DNA from: Paenibacillus abyssi
GTDB lineage: Bacteria > Bacillota > Bacilli > Paenibacillales > Paenibacillaceae
Reading direction: 5' to 3'
DNA: 64,000 nt
Assembly (NCBI RefSeq): GCF_014640295.1
Contig: NZ_BMGR01000008.1
Location: 124,001 to 188,000, forward strand
The translations under genes were made by a program, and so were the position numbers. Positions 27,169-36,133 of this stretch are shown in pieces. The notes under the pieces are model-generated. The model was not told where the DNA came from and searched no databases. It saw nothing but the letters and a program-made list of their open reading frames with translations. Position 1 is the stretch's first letter; the number at the start of each line of letters is the position of its first letter.

Positions 27169-27258
27169 TTATGAACTTAAGCGTAGGTAATTTATCCTAT
27201 CGTTGTCAAAGTATTGACACATTAGATATTAAGGATTGGTTAAATTTTACTAGATTGT

Positions 27259-27287
27259 TTGACAGAGGGGATAACTAATCGTATCAT
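27259..27287 (+). promoter_or_regulatory. Sigma-A promoter for the structured leader and MpsC-family gene
   Basis: TTGACA (27259-27264), 17-nt spacer, TATCAT (27282-27287). It predicts a start near 27294 and a leader of about 190 nt before the ATG at 27484. Confidence 0.75.
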
Positions 27288-27293
27288 AAAGGA

Positions 27294-27452
27294 CAATATG
27301 ATGGTGAATAGATCTGGAACGAGGTTTCATTCACTATGGAAGTCTTAATGATCGGATTGGTAAAAGGCATTTCCTAATGTCAGCTATGCATCCATCATAA
27401 ACCGGCCATATACCAGTTAAGGTAAATGGTTACTTTATGGTGGTCTTTTTTT
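27294..27452 (+). ncRNA. Unclassified structured 5' leader ending in a terminator-like hairpin
   Basis: The leader holds an 8-bp stem (TGGTGAAT at 27302-27309 with ATTCACTA at 27329-27336) enclosing a second small stem (GGAAC with GTTTC). Further possible pairing follows, then a hairpin ACCG(G)CCAT (27401-27409) with ATGGTGGT (27437-27444) and a run of seven T. Layout is that of a riboswitch or other attenuator. I do not recognise the aptamer: it lacks the signature segments of the common riboswitch and T-box classes I checked by eye. Confidence 0.4.
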
Positions 27453-27483
27453 GAGTCTTGATCCTTGGAGGTAACTAGGTATC

Positions 27484-27831
27484 ATGCAAAAGAAAGAACA
27501 CTTTTTTAATCAAATGGTGCGTAAGGTTCGAAAAGAACTGTTTGGAAAAGGCCCGGAGGATGTACATACGATATTTGTGGAAAACAAAGTAATTACGACG
27601 ATGAGAGGGAATTTAACACCGGTAGAAAAGCTCTTGGCACAGACCGAGCAGGGTATGCTAATGGTGCATCAAGCGCGCACAAAGCTTATTCAGGAATATT
27701 ATGGGCGCCAGGTTCCAGAAGGAATGGAGGAGCTCATCGGATCCAAATTGGTGCGTTTGTTCTCAGACATTCATGTAAAAGACGATGAGGCTGTTTCGGT
27801 GTTTGTATTTGAAAAACCGGTCAGGAATTAG
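27484..27831 (+). CDS. MpsC-family (DUF2294) small protein
   Basis: 115 residues with a good GGAGGTAAC site. The sequence (KELFGKGPEDVHTIFVENKVITTMRGNLTPVEKLLA ... GRQVPEGMEELIGSKLVRLFSDIHVKDDEAVSVFVFE) matches the DUF2294 family, now named after MpsC. No membrane helix or signal. Family members have been named after a cation- or bicarbonate-linked membrane-potential system, but biochemical function is unclear. Expression is probably controlled by the long structured leader. No MpsA/MpsB partner is in the window. Confidence 0.85.
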   Translation: MQKKEHFFNQMVRKVRKELFGKGPEDVHTIFVENKVITTMRGNLTPVEKLLAQTEQGMLMVHQARTKLIQEYYGRQVPEGMEELIGSKLVRLFSDIHVKDDEAVSVFVFEKPVRN

Positions 27832-27867
27832 TTTCGATAATGGCAGATTTATATATTTCCTATTGAT

Positions 27868-27940
27868 AATGGCAAACTTATCGAAAGGTAAGGACGCAAA
27901 GCCACGGGTCTAACGCGCAAGCTATGACAGCCGGGCCGCC
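27868..27940 (+). ncRNA. Cyclic-di-GMP-I (GEMM-I) riboswitch aptamer
   Basis: The class I signature is present in order: GGCAAAC, a hairpin with GAAA tetraloop, GACGCAAAGCC at the junction, then the second stem (CACGGGTC ... GACAGCCGGGC). It shares the core with the aptamer at 3072-3150. A terminator follows at 27953, then the MCP gene at 28019, so c-di-GMP probably controls transcription of the MCP-sigma-CheW-CheA genes. Confidence 0.93.
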
Positions 27941-27952
27941 AAAAGGGGGGAC

Positions 27953-27977
27953 AAAAGGACCCTTTGGGTCCTTTTTG
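27953..27977 (+). terminator. Terminator of the chemotaxis-operon riboswitch
   Basis: AAAAGGACCC (27953-27962) pairs with GGGTCCTTTT (27966-27975) across a TTT loop, and the right arm runs into a T tract. It is placed between aptamer and start codon as a transcription-termination platform. Confidence 0.9.
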
Positions 27978-28018
27978 TGTTGCATAAAAAATCATAGGTA
28001 AAGAAGAGGTGTTGGGTT

Positions 28019-29608
28019 TTGAAATGGTTTTATAATTTGAAAACGGCTGTGAAATTGATTTCTGCATTTTTGACGATTGCCGCATTGTTGGTATTTGTTG
28101 GATTCTACGGGTTAAGCAACATGCAGAAGATTAACGACGGTTTGGCTGCTACTTACAATGATCGGCTTGTTCCAATTACCCAGCTCGCGAATGCACAAGT
28201 GATGTATCAACAAATCCGCGTCAATATTCGGGATATGAACTTTGTTGCGGTTACGCCTGAACAAAAGAACACTTATGAACTAAACATTCAACAATTGAAA
28301 GCAGAAATAGAATCGGAGATGGGCAGTCTCGAAAATGCGAATGTAAATGAACAAACACAGGATTTGCTGGATCAATTTGGACCCGCATGGCAGGCGTACA
28401 ATGAATATTTGGATGCTGCGATGGCATCGGCCCATGCCGGTGATACGGAGGAATACTTAAGAATCGCCCCTGATTTCCGAAAAGCCGGTGACAATGCTGA
28501 AAATATTTTGAAGGATATGATTACGGTAAATGTGACAACCGCGGAGCAAGCGTATGAGGAAGCCAACGCGATGTTCTCTAAATCGCAAACCATTACGGTC
28601 ATCATTATCATTGGAGCGCTGCTCATCAGTATCGGATTCGGTTATTTTATCTCGCAAATCATTGCGCGGCCTTTAAACCGGGTCGTCGGTCTGGTCAATA
28701 ACGTAGCGAACGGCGACTTGAGGGAAACGATCCATATCGATTCAAAAGACGAGATCGGACAATTGGCCGGATCCATTAACAACATGATTCAGAGCCTGAG
28801 AAATACGGTGAGCGGAATACTGGCTTCATCGGAAAATGTCGCTGCAGCGGCTCAGCAAATATCCGCCAGCACAGAGGAGATCGCCAGCGGCAGCAACAGC
28901 CAGGCAAGCGATGCGCAAACGATGAGCGAGCTGTTTACTGAACTGTCCACAGCCATTAATTCAGTTGCCCGGAATGCGGAGGAAGCGGCCGAATTATCCA
29001 ATAACACGCTCGGAATTGCGCAGGACGGGGGAGTTGTCGTCCGGTCTTCGATTGATGGCATGAATCAGGTCAGTCAGCAGATGGCCAAGCTGGAAGATGA
29101 TTCGAACAAAATCGGAGAGATTATAGAAGTCATTGACGATATTGCCGAGCAGACAAATCTGCTTGCCCTGAATGCGGCGATCGAGGCGGCACGTGCTGGA
29201 GAGAAGGGCCGCGGATTTGCGGTGGTGGCAGATGAAGTGCGCAAGCTTGCTGAACGCAGCAGTGAAGCGACCAAGCAAATTACAGCCATTATTAAAGGCA
29301 TGCAGCAAAATACGGAAACCACCGTAAAAGCGGTTGGCGAGGGCGTTGCTTCGACCAAAATGACAGGCGAATCGTTCGATCGCATTATTTCCATGATTAA
29401 TGACTCGACAAGCAAGGTTGCGGAAATTGCCGCTGCCAGCGAACAACAGGCCGCTCAGTCTTCGGAGGTGCTTGTTTCGATCGAGAGTATCTCCGCTACG
29501 ACGGAAGAGTCTGCGGCGAGCAGCGAGCAAACCGCAGCAACAGCCCAATCCCTGGCCGGGCTTGCAGAAGAATTGAATACAGCTGTATCGAGCTTCAGGA
29601 TTAAATAA
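28019..29608 (+). CDS. Methyl-accepting chemotaxis protein
   Basis: 529 residues from a TTG start with an AGAGGTG site. Membrane helix about 12-30, a four-helix-bundle sensor (about 35-190), second helix (about 193-212), HAMP (about 213-265), then a long coiled-coil signalling domain with the hairpin tip [45 protein letters not shown]. It senses a ligand outside the cell and controls CheA through CheW. First gene after the c-di-GMP riboswitch. Its partners are encoded just downstream, suggesting a self-contained signalling array. Confidence 0.96.
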   Translation: MKWFYNLKTAVKLISAFLTIAALLVFVGFYGLSNMQKINDGLAATYNDRLVPITQLANAQVMYQQIRVNIRDMNFVAVTPEQKNTYELNIQQLKAEIESEMGSLENANVNEQTQDLLDQFGPAWQAYNEYLDAAMASAHAGDTEEYLRIAPDFRKAGDNAENILKDMITVNVTTAEQAYEEANAMFSKSQTITVIIIIGALLISIGFGYFISQIIARPLNRVVGLVNNVANGDLRETIHIDSKDEIGQLAGSINNMIQSLRNTVSGILASSENVAAAAQQISASTEEIASGSNSQASDAQTMSELFTELSTAINSVARNAEEAAELSNNTLGIAQDGGVVVRSSIDGMNQVSQQMAKLEDDSNKIGEIIEVIDDIAEQTNLLALNAAIEAARAGEKGRGFAVVADEVRKLAERSSEATKQITAIIKGMQQNTETTVKAVGEGVASTKMTGESFDRIISMINDSTSKVAEIAAASEQQAAQSSEVLVSIESISATTEESAASSEQTAATAQSLAGLAEELNTAVSSFRIK

Positions 29609-29640
29609 GCATTTCCCTTATTACGATGAGGAGCGGATTT

Positions 29641-30255
29641 ATGACAACAATCATAGAAACGTTAACGGATGAAGAGTTAGTCTTACGGTATATGGAAGGG
29701 GAGCAAGAGGCTTTTAACAGCCTCTTGGCTAAATACACGCCGATGATTCATTACTACTGCAGCCGTTTTTTCGCTGGTGGTATGGTAAAAGCGGATTTGT
29801 ATCAAGAAGGATGTACCGGATTATATATCGCTTTAATGAAATTCGAATCGGATAAAGGAACGTTCCATGCATTTGCAAGGCTGCATATCAGAAATCACAT
29901 TTTAAACGCAGTAAAGCTGGCAACAAGAAGAAAACATTATTTTTTAAATCACTACATTTCATTTTTTCAAAGAATGGAAGATTCAGGTGCGGAAGAGGGT
30001 ATGTTCATGGATTTTGTCTCGGATGCGCCGACACCGGAAGAAGCTTATCTAATAAAGGAAGAAACAAGGGAGCATCAGCTTCAGTTAAACCAGGTCGTAC
30101 GGAATATGTCCCGGATTGAGCTGCAAGTTTTCATGGAGATTATGGACGGAAAGTCGTATAAGGAAGCTGCGGAACACATTAGCGTGAGTCCGAAGGCCGT
30201 CGATAACGCGATCAGCAGAATTAAGAAAAAGGCGCTGCATATCCAAGCCAGCTAA
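29641..30255 (+). CDS. Sigma-70-family RNA polymerase sigma factor (SigH/ECF-like)
   Basis: About 204 residues from ATG 29641, which follows GATGAGGAG; an ATG at 29626 overlaps that site. Region 2 is visible (AFNSLLAKYTPMIHYYCSRFF ... ADLYQEGCTGLYIALMKFESDKGTFHAFARLHIRNHILNAVKLATRRKH) and a region 4 helix-turn-helix near the end (IELQVFMEIMDGKSYKEAAEHISVSPKAVDNAISRIKKKAL). The length and lack of region 3 place it between SigH and ECF types. It lies between an MCP and cheW, an unusual place, so c-di-GMP may control it and hence a wider regulon. No anti-sigma gene is adjacent. Confidence 0.9.
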   Translation: MTTIIETLTDEELVLRYMEGEQEAFNSLLAKYTPMIHYYCSRFFAGGMVKADLYQEGCTGLYIALMKFESDKGTFHAFARLHIRNHILNAVKLATRRKHYFLNHYISFFQRMEDSGAEEGMFMDFVSDAPTPEEAYLIKEETREHQLQLNQVVRNMSRIELQVFMEIMDGKSYKEAAEHISVSPKAVDNAISRIKKKALHIQAS

Positions 30256-30279
30256 TAACAAGGGAAGAGGAACAGAAGC

Positions 30280-30714
30280 ATGGAGGTAACGAAGCAGGGT
30301 CAATATATCGAGTTTGGGATTAAGAACGAACAATACGCGATTCGAATTCAGGATATCCATGAAATTATCAAAATGCAGGATATTACGCAAATTCCTAACG
30401 TGAAGCCTTATGTAAAAGGAGTCATTAATCTTAGAGGAAAGATCGTACCCGTGATCAGCCTGCGGAATTTATTCCATTTCCATGAAGAAGCGTATACGAA
30501 GATGACTCGCATCGTGGTCGTTCATCATCAAGAGGATACTGTTGGCATCATTGTCGACCGCGTGAACAAAGTGACGACCTTCTCGGATATTCAGCCTCCT
30601 CCGGATCGTGTAGGGGGGATTGACGGCAATTACTTTACAGGGATCGGATTATCGGATAACGGCCTCGCCGGAATCTTAAAGCTGAATGAAGTGTTAGTTC
30701 GCGAACAGGAGTGA
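30280..30714 (+). CDS. cheW: CheW chemotaxis coupling protein
   Basis: 144 residues, single CheW domain (QYIEFGIKNEQYAIRIQDIHEII, VKGVINLRGKIVPVISLR, VGIIVDRVNKVTTF). It bridges the receptor and CheA. Located 24 bp after the sigma-like gene and 4 bp before cheA. Confidence 0.95.
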   Translation: MEVTKQGQYIEFGIKNEQYAIRIQDIHEIIKMQDITQIPNVKPYVKGVINLRGKIVPVISLRNLFHFHEEAYTKMTRIVVVHHQEDTVGIIVDRVNKVTTFSDIQPPPDRVGGIDGNYFTGIGLSDNGLAGILKLNEVLVREQE

Positions 30715-30718
30715 CCGC

Positions 30719-32716
30719 ATGTTATCCGAGTACAGAGAGGTTTTTATGGAAGAGCTGGAGGAACAGCTGCAGCTCATGGATGAAGAAATTTTAAAGCTGG
30801 AGCAGTCGGGTGAGTCGGAGCAGGTCATCCAAAGCTTGTTTCGCGCAGCCCATACATTAAAAGGCTCGTCTGCGGTCATGGGTTTTGAGCAAATGAAGCA
30901 ATTAACCCACGAGATGGAACATCTGATGGAGCAAGTAAGATGCAAGAAGCTAAGGGTAACCAGCCCGCTTATCGATCTTCTGTTTCAGTCGCTGGACTGT
31001 CTCAAGCAGTTAAAAAAAGATATTGAGCTTCATGATTACACACGTACCGATATATCCGGCTGCGTCAGGCTGCTTCAAGCGTTTGTCGACCCCGCTCAGC
31101 CTGACCCTTCTTCTGTCCTGCCGGAACTAGCGAAACCGCCGCTCCACATGGCTGCCCGGTTAAAGGTGCAGGAAGCGCAGGAGCATGGACTTCAGGTGTT
31201 CTGGATCGGTGTGGTGCTTCCAAGTGAGTGCGCGGTCAAGGGAGCTAGAGCCTATGTCATTCAGTCGAATTTGAACGAGTGGGGAGAGGTTCTGCTCGCC
31301 GTTCCGGAAGCGGAGGAGATTGATGAGCAGAGCGATGACCTTCTGCAGCTGACATTCCTCTATTCCGGAGATCACAGCCGCCATGAGCTCCAGCATCTCG
31401 TTTCTAATTTGGCTGAGGTTGCGCATGTCAACGTGGAGCCTATTGAAGCAGGTGAAACAGAGCTTATCATTGCGCCTTCGGCCATGCAGCCGAGATCGGA
31501 CAATGATGACTCGCTTCAAACGGGAAAAGCGAAATCCCAGACGATCCGGGTGAGCGTGGAGCGCCTGGATCATCTTATGAATCTGGTAGGCGAGCTGGTG
31601 ATCGATCAGACCCGCATTCATCAGGTGGAGCGGATGCAAAGCCGGCTTTTCTCCGATGACTCGGTGAATGAGCTGGGCCAAATCTCCGATCATCTTTCCC
31701 GCATTATAAGCGATCTGCAGGAAAGTGTCATGAAGGCGAGAATGCTGCCGATCGAGCAGTTGTTTAACCGTTTTCCCCGCATGATCCGGGATTTGTCCCG
31801 TGATTTGGGGAAAGAGATCGAGCTTATCATTGAGGGAAAAGATACGGAATTAGACCGGACCTTGATTGAAGAAATTGCCGATCCGCTCGTTCACTTAATC
31901 CGTAATGCGGTTGACCATGGGATCGAAACACCTGAACAAAGGGAACGGTCGGGCAAAAGCCGTAAAGGAACCTTGTTAATCAGAGCGGCTCATGAGGACA
32001 ACCAGGTCGTCATCTATGTGAAGGAAGACGGAACGGGCATCGATCCGGCCAACATGATAAAGGTCGCTTTGCAGAAAGGCCTTATTTCACCGGAAGAGGG
32101 GGAGCAGTTAAGCGACAGGGAAGCGATCGAGCTAATCTTCCGTTCCGGATTTTCGACAGCGCATACCGTGAGCGATGTATCCGGGCGGGGCGTGGGAATG
32201 GATATCGTCAAAAACCATATCGAAAAGCTGAATGGCATGATCGATATTCAGACTACATTAGGAGAGGGAACTTGTTTTAAGATCAAGCTTCCGTTAACGC
32301 TTGCCATCATCGTCGGATTGCTTGTTAAGCTGCATGAGCAAACGTTTATCATCCCAATGAGCAATATCGCCGAAATCGTCAGGGTAACCTTGGATGATAT
32401 TCAAACCGTACGCGGGCAGTCGGTCATTTTACTGCGCAAACAAGTCATCCCGGTGGCATGGGTGCACGACTATTTGGGCATCCCTAAGCAGAGTAAAGGG
32501 AAAAATCACATTTCGTTAGTGATTGTAGGGTCGGCGGAGAAACGGTTGGCGTTGGTGGTTGATGAGCTGATCGGCAATCAGGAGACCGTAATCAAGTCGC
32601 TGGGCTCTTACTTGGGGAAAGTGGAAGGGATCGCCGGCGCTACGATATTAGGCGATGGTAAAGTTGCTTTAATCTTAGAAGTATCCGGAATCATTCACAA
32701 AATCGGCGGCAGGTAG
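30719..32716 (+). CDS. cheA: CheA chemotaxis histidine kinase
   Basis: 665 residues. The P1 phosphotransfer domain has the phosphorylated His45 in AAHTLKGSSAVMGF. A divergent middle region (about 120-260) stands where P2 would be. P3 dimerisation (RLDHLMNLVGELVIDQTRIHQ) is followed by the P4 ATPase with LIRNAVDHGIETPEQR, EDGTGIDP and GRGVGMDIVK, and the C-terminal P5 CheW-like domain. It phosphorylates CheY/CheB proteins encoded elsewhere. No CheY, CheB or CheR is nearby, so this may be an accessory array or one not aimed at flagella. Confidence 0.96.
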   Translation: MLSEYREVFMEELEEQLQLMDEEILKLEQSGESEQVIQSLFRAAHTLKGSSAVMGFEQMKQLTHEMEHLMEQVRCKKLRVTSPLIDLLFQSLDCLKQLKKDIELHDYTRTDISGCVRLLQAFVDPAQPDPSSVLPELAKPPLHMAARLKVQEAQEHGLQVFWIGVVLPSECAVKGARAYVIQSNLNEWGEVLLAVPEAEEIDEQSDDLLQLTFLYSGDHSRHELQHLVSNLAEVAHVNVEPIEAGETELIIAPSAMQPRSDNDDSLQTGKAKSQTIRVSVERLDHLMNLVGELVIDQTRIHQVERMQSRLFSDDSVNELGQISDHLSRIISDLQESVMKARMLPIEQLFNRFPRMIRDLSRDLGKEIELIIEGKDTELDRTLIEEIADPLVHLIRNAVDHGIETPEQRERSGKSRKGTLLIRAAHEDNQVVIYVKEDGTGIDPANMIKVALQKGLISPEEGEQLSDREAIELIFRSGFSTAHTVSDVSGRGVGMDIVKNHIEKLNGMIDIQTTLGEGTCFKIKLPLTLAIIVGLLVKLHEQTFIIPMSNIAEIVRVTLDDIQTVRGQSVILLRKQVIPVAWVHDYLGIPKQSKGKNHISLVIVGSAEKRLALVVDELIGNQETVIKSLGSYLGKVEGIAGATILGDGKVALILEVSGIIHKIGGR

Positions 32717-32736
32717 GAACGGAAGAACGGCCGTAA

Positions 32737-32829
32737 AGAAGCCTCTCCATTGTTCATGTTTGGTCGTACTTACATGTTAACAGGGAAAGGCTTCTTTTTT
32801 TGTTTTTATGAAAGAAAAGGTTACGCCTA
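32737..32829. repeat. Dispersed hairpin repeat, copy 2 (IS1182-derived scar)
   Basis: Near-identical to 4009-4103, with the same hairpin (AGAAGCC 32737-32743, GGCTTCT 32789-32795) and the same 3' flank GAAAGAAAAGGTTACGCCTA. Just before it, GAAGAACGGCCGTAAA (32722-32737) matches 3900-3915, which in copy 1 is transposase coding sequence. So this is a deletion scar of the same element. It directly follows the cheA stop and may now act as the operon's terminator. Confidence 0.75.
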
Positions 32830-32949
32830 AACGAAGCAGATCGAATGATTCTGGAGAAGAACATTCGACTGCGCAGTGAATGCGGTTTACGCGGACTTCA
32901 CGACTACGTCGGGAAAGCTTGGCGACCGAACAAATCAGCGGTCAAGGAT

Positions 32950-32982
32950 CGATCCTCAAAAGCCGGGGATCGGTTTTTTTTA
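32950..32982 (+). terminator. Intrinsic terminator in the cheA-glnQ gap
   Basis: CGATCC (32950-32955) pairs with GGATCG (32967-32972), followed by a run of eight T. The remaining gap (32983-33117) is AT-rich and must hold the promoter for the ABC operon. I could not fix a promoter with confidence. Confidence 0.7.
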
Positions 32983-33117
32983 TTAATTTTTTGAAAAAAA
33001 TGTAGGATTTTATAAGATTACGTAGTTTGGACGTCATAGTTAGTTTAAGCTCAATGTTATATTTCATCACATACAGCTAACAGAAATCTTTGTTTTAGCC
33101 TAAGGGGGAGGGGTCCG

Positions 33118-33846
33118 GTGATCGAATTTCGGCAGGTCGAGAAGCATTACGGAAGCTTTCATGTGCTCAAGGAAATTAATCTCCAGATCGAACAGGGCGA
33201 AGTGGTTGTTGTCGTAGGACCGTCAGGTTCGGGCAAGAGTACGCTGCTTCGGTGCATTAATCGTTTGGAAGCGATTTCAAGCGGAGAGCTGACCGTGAAC
33301 AACAGCAAGGTTAACGACAAGAAAACGGATATCAACAAGCTGAGGCGGGATATCGGCATGGTGTTTCAGCATTTCAACCTGTATCCCCATAAGAAAGTCA
33401 TCGACAATATTACGTTAGCCCCGATCAAAGTGCTGGGGATGACGAGACAGGAAGCAGAAAAAACGGCCATGTATTTCCTGGAGAAGGTTGGCATTGCGGA
33501 AAAGGCCGGCCAGTATCCTTCGCAATTGTCGGGCGGCCAGCAGCAGCGCGTGGCCATTGCCAGGGGACTTGCGATGAAGCCCAAGGTGATGCTGTTCGAC
33601 GAGCCGACATCCGCGCTTGATCCGGAGATGGTTGGTGAGGTGCTTGATGTCATGAAGGCGCTGGCACGCGAGGGAATGACGATGGTCGTAGTGACCCATG
33701 AGATGGGCTTTGCGCGGGAAGTAGCGGACCGGGTCGTATTTATGGATCAGGGGCAAATCATCGAGGAGGCATCGCCAGGTGAATTCTTCTCCAATCCGCG
33801 CGAAGAGAGGGCAAAGCTGTTCTTAAACCGGGTTTTAAATCATTAA
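33118..33846 (+). CDS. glnQ: Polar amino-acid ABC transporter ATPase (glutamine type)
   Basis: 242 residues from a GTG with a GGGGGAGGGG site. Walker [11 protein letters not shown]-loop [10 protein letters not shown], signature LSGGQQQR, Walker [15 protein letters not shown] and the switch His in VTHEMGF are intact. The sequence is of the GlnQ/HisP family. It powers the importer formed with the three following genes. The GlnK/GlnL pair downstream supports glutamine as substrate. Confidence 0.92.
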   Translation: MIEFRQVEKHYGSFHVLKEINLQIEQGEVVVVVGPSGSGKSTLLRCINRLEAISSGELTVNNSKVNDKKTDINKLRRDIGMVFQHFNLYPHKKVIDNITLAPIKVLGMTRQEAEKTAMYFLEKVGIAEKAGQYPSQLSGGQQQRVAIARGLAMKPKVMLFDEPTSALDPEMVGEVLDVMKALAREGMTMVVVTHEMGFAREVADRVVFMDQGQIIEEASPGEFFSNPREERAKLFLNRVLNH

Positions 33847-33871
33847 CCAATAGAAGAGAGGGTGTTCTAGG

Positions 33872-34723
33872 ATGAGAAAAAAGTGGATGTCAGTTAGCTT
33901 CATGTTGTTCGTTATTTCGGCGTTGGTATTAGCTGCATGCGGGGGAGGAAGCGGTAACGGCAACGGTAACGGCAATTCTGCAGCCGGTGGAGAGTCTGAA
34001 GCGGGAGCTTCGCTGCTTGATGAGATCAAAAGCAGGGATAAGCTCGTTGTCGGCGTGAAGTTCGATACGAAGCTGTTCGGCTTGAAGGATCCGGCCAGCG
34101 GTGAGGTGGAGGGCTTTGATATTGATATTGCCAAGGCGCTTGCCAAATCCATTCTTGGTGATGAGAACAAGATTGAATTGAAGGAAGTAACCTCCAAAAC
34201 CCGTATTCCGATGCTCAATAACAATGAGATCGATATGATCATCGCAACGATGACGATTACGGAGGAGCGCCGGGAGCAGGTCGATTTCTCCGAAGTCTAC
34301 TTCGAAGCGGGACAGTCACTGCTTGTGAAGAAGGGAAGCCCGATTCAAAGCGTGGAAGATGTCACCAGCGGTACGAAGGTTCTGGCTGTAAAGGGCGCCA
34401 CATCGGTAGATAACATTAAAGAAATCGCTCCGGACGCCACCGTGCTGGAGTTTGAAAATTATCAGGATGCGTTCAGCGCGCTTAAAGCCGGGCAAGGGGA
34501 CGTGTTAACGACGGATAATTCCATCCTCTACGGCATGATGGCCCAGGATGCCAATTATGAAGTGGTCGGGGAGCCGTTTACCGATGAGCCGTACGGGATT
34601 GCGATGAAAAAGGGCGAGACGGCCCTTGTGGAAGCCGTCAATGAAGGGCTTGCAGCACTCAAGTCGAGCGGTGAATACAACACGATCTATGAGAAGTGGA
34701 TTGGTGAAGCACCGTCCGAATAA
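33872..34723 (+). CDS. Glutamine/glutamate-type ABC solute-binding lipoprotein
   Basis: 283 residues. The lipoprotein signal ends in LAAC with a Gly/Asn-rich linker. The mature part is a SBP_bac_3 fold (KLVVGVKFDTKLFGLKDPASGEVEGFDIDIAKALAK, DMIIATMTITEERREQVDFS, GDVLTTDNSILYGM). It binds a polar amino acid, most likely Gln or Glu, and passes it to the two permeases. The gap to the permease gene contains a stable hairpin (34745-34762). Confidence 0.92.
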   Translation: MRKKWMSVSFMLFVISALVLAACGGGSGNGNGNGNSAAGGESEAGASLLDEIKSRDKLVVGVKFDTKLFGLKDPASGEVEGFDIDIAKALAKSILGDENKIELKEVTSKTRIPMLNNNEIDMIIATMTITEERREQVDFSEVYFEAGQSLLVKKGSPIQSVEDVTSGTKVLAVKGATSVDNIKEIAPDATVLEFENYQDAFSALKAGQGDVLTTDNSILYGMMAQDANYEVVGEPFTDEPYGIAMKKGETALVEAVNEGLAALKSSGEYNTIYEKWIGEAPSE

Positions 34724-34744
34724 GCTTCAACCCAAACATAGGAG

Positions 34745-34768
34745 GGGTGGCTGCGGCCACCCTTCTTC
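34745..34768 (+). terminator. Intergenic hairpin between binding protein and permease genes
   Basis: GGGTGGC (34745-34751) pairs with GCCACCC (34756-34762), followed by a T-rich TTCTTCT. It looks like a leaky terminator or message-stabilising stem that keeps permease levels below those of the binding protein. Confidence 0.6.
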
Positions 34769-34797
34769 TGTAGGCCAGAACCGAAAGGGAGATGCAT

Positions 34798-35451
34798 ATG
34801 CCGGACTTCTCTATTCTTACCGAAAATTTTGATATCTACCTGCACGGGTTCCGCAACACGATCCTGGCCAGCGTCATTGCGCTGCTGGGCAGCTTTGCGA
34901 TCGGTACGGTCATTGCGGTATTCCGGATTACGCCGATCCGGCCGCTGCGCTGGGCGGGAGCGATGTACGTGGAGTTTATCCGCAACATCCCGCTGCTGCT
35001 GGTTGTTTTTGTGTTTTTCTATGGCTTGCCCTCACTGGGAATTACGCTTAGCGGATTCGTATGCGGAACGCTCGGGCTGATGATTTACACGGCCTCGTTT
35101 ATCGCGGAAGCGATCAGAGCAGGCATTATGTCCGTTCCCAAAGGCCAACTGGAGGCGGCGCAGGCTTCGGGATTAACCTACGTGCAGGCGATGAGGTATG
35201 TCGTTCTGCCGCAGGCGATAAAGATCGTCATTCCGCCGCTCAGCAACCAGTCCCTTAATCTCATCAAGAATTCCTCGATACTCGGGGTGTTTGCCGGACT
35301 TGACCTGATGTATTTTGGCGACCAGATTGCAAGCCGGACCTATGTCACCTTTGATACGTATATTTTTGTCGCTTTATTTTACCTGGTGCTGACTCTTCCT
35401 TTGAGTTATATGGCGCGGCAATTAGAACGCAAACTCGCTAAAAGCGGATAA
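34798..35451 (+). CDS. Amino-acid ABC transporter permease, first subunit
   Basis: 217 residues from ATG 34798, 6-7 nt after AAAGGGAG; ATG 34792 is too close to it. HisM/GlnP-type permease with about five helices and an EAA loop (LEAAQASGLTYVQAMRYVVLPQA). Works with the next permease as a heterodimer. Confidence 0.93.
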   Translation: MPDFSILTENFDIYLHGFRNTILASVIALLGSFAIGTVIAVFRITPIRPLRWAGAMYVEFIRNIPLLLVVFVFFYGLPSLGITLSGFVCGTLGLMIYTASFIAEAIRAGIMSVPKGQLEAAQASGLTYVQAMRYVVLPQAIKIVIPPLSNQSLNLIKNSSILGVFAGLDLMYFGDQIASRTYVTFDTYIFVALFYLVLTLPLSYMARQLERKLAKSG

Positions 35452-35465
35452 AAGGAGGGGAAAAG

Positions 35466-36116
35466 ATGGATTTTGCAGGGGCTTTATCACCGGACAATCT
35501 AAGGTTTATTCTGGAAGGCTTTTATGTGACGCTTAAAGTGGCTTTTATTTCCATTGTATTAAGCTTTGTACTCGGCTGTCTCGTTGGCACGATCCGTTAT
35601 GCGAAGATTCCGATTCTGGCGCCGGTCCTGGGCGTCATCGTCGAAATCCTTCGCAATCTGCCGCTGCTGCTGATCATCTTTTTTACGCGGTTTGCTTTGC
35701 CGGACATCGGCATTAAACTTGATGTTGTCACATCGGCGATTGTTGCTTTAACCTTATTTGAGGGGGCAATCATCTCGGAAATCGTCCGCAGCGGCTTGAA
35801 CTCCGTCAACAAGGGGCAGATTGAAGCGTCGAGGTCCTCGGGACTCGGCTACACGCAGACGCTGTGGCATATCGTCATGCCGCAGGGACTTCGCCGTATG
35901 GTGCCGCCGCTGGTCAGCCAGTTTATCGCTTTATTGAAAGACACCTCGCTGGCCGTGGTCATTTCGCTGCCGGAGCTGATGAATCATTCGAAGATTGTCA
36001 TCGCACAAAGCTATGATTTTGTCATCCCTGTCCTGATGGTAGTGGCTTTACTGTATTTCTCGGTTAATTATGCTTTATCATTAATTGCGAGAAGGCTGGA
36101 AGCGAAATTCGTGTAA
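35466..36116 (+). CDS. Amino-acid ABC transporter permease, second subunit
   Basis: 216 residues, same HisM/GlnP family with EAA loop (IEASRSSGLGYTQTLWHIVMPQG). It starts 15 bp after its partner with an AAAAGGAGG site. Confidence 0.93.
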   Translation: MDFAGALSPDNLRFILEGFYVTLKVAFISIVLSFVLGCLVGTIRYAKIPILAPVLGVIVEILRNLPLLLIIFFTRFALPDIGIKLDVVTSAIVALTLFEGAIISEIVRSGLNSVNKGQIEASRSSGLGYTQTLWHIVMPQGLRRMVPPLVSQFIALLKDTSLAVVISLPELMNHSKIVIAQSYDFVIPVLMVVALLYFSVNYALSLIARRLEAKFV

Positions 36117-36133
36117 TATAAGGGGTCTTCATA

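Noticed and set aside
27780-27857. A SigD-type promoter (TTCGATAA near 27836) upstream of the chemotaxis riboswitch.
   Set aside because: The -35 match is weak and the spacing off by one; not reliable enough to list.
32830-32953. A short coding-like stretch (EADRMILEKNIRLRSECGL) after the second hairpin repeat.
   Set aside because: Open for about 45 codons only, no start or ribosome binding site, no family recognised; possibly a gene fragment but not supportable.
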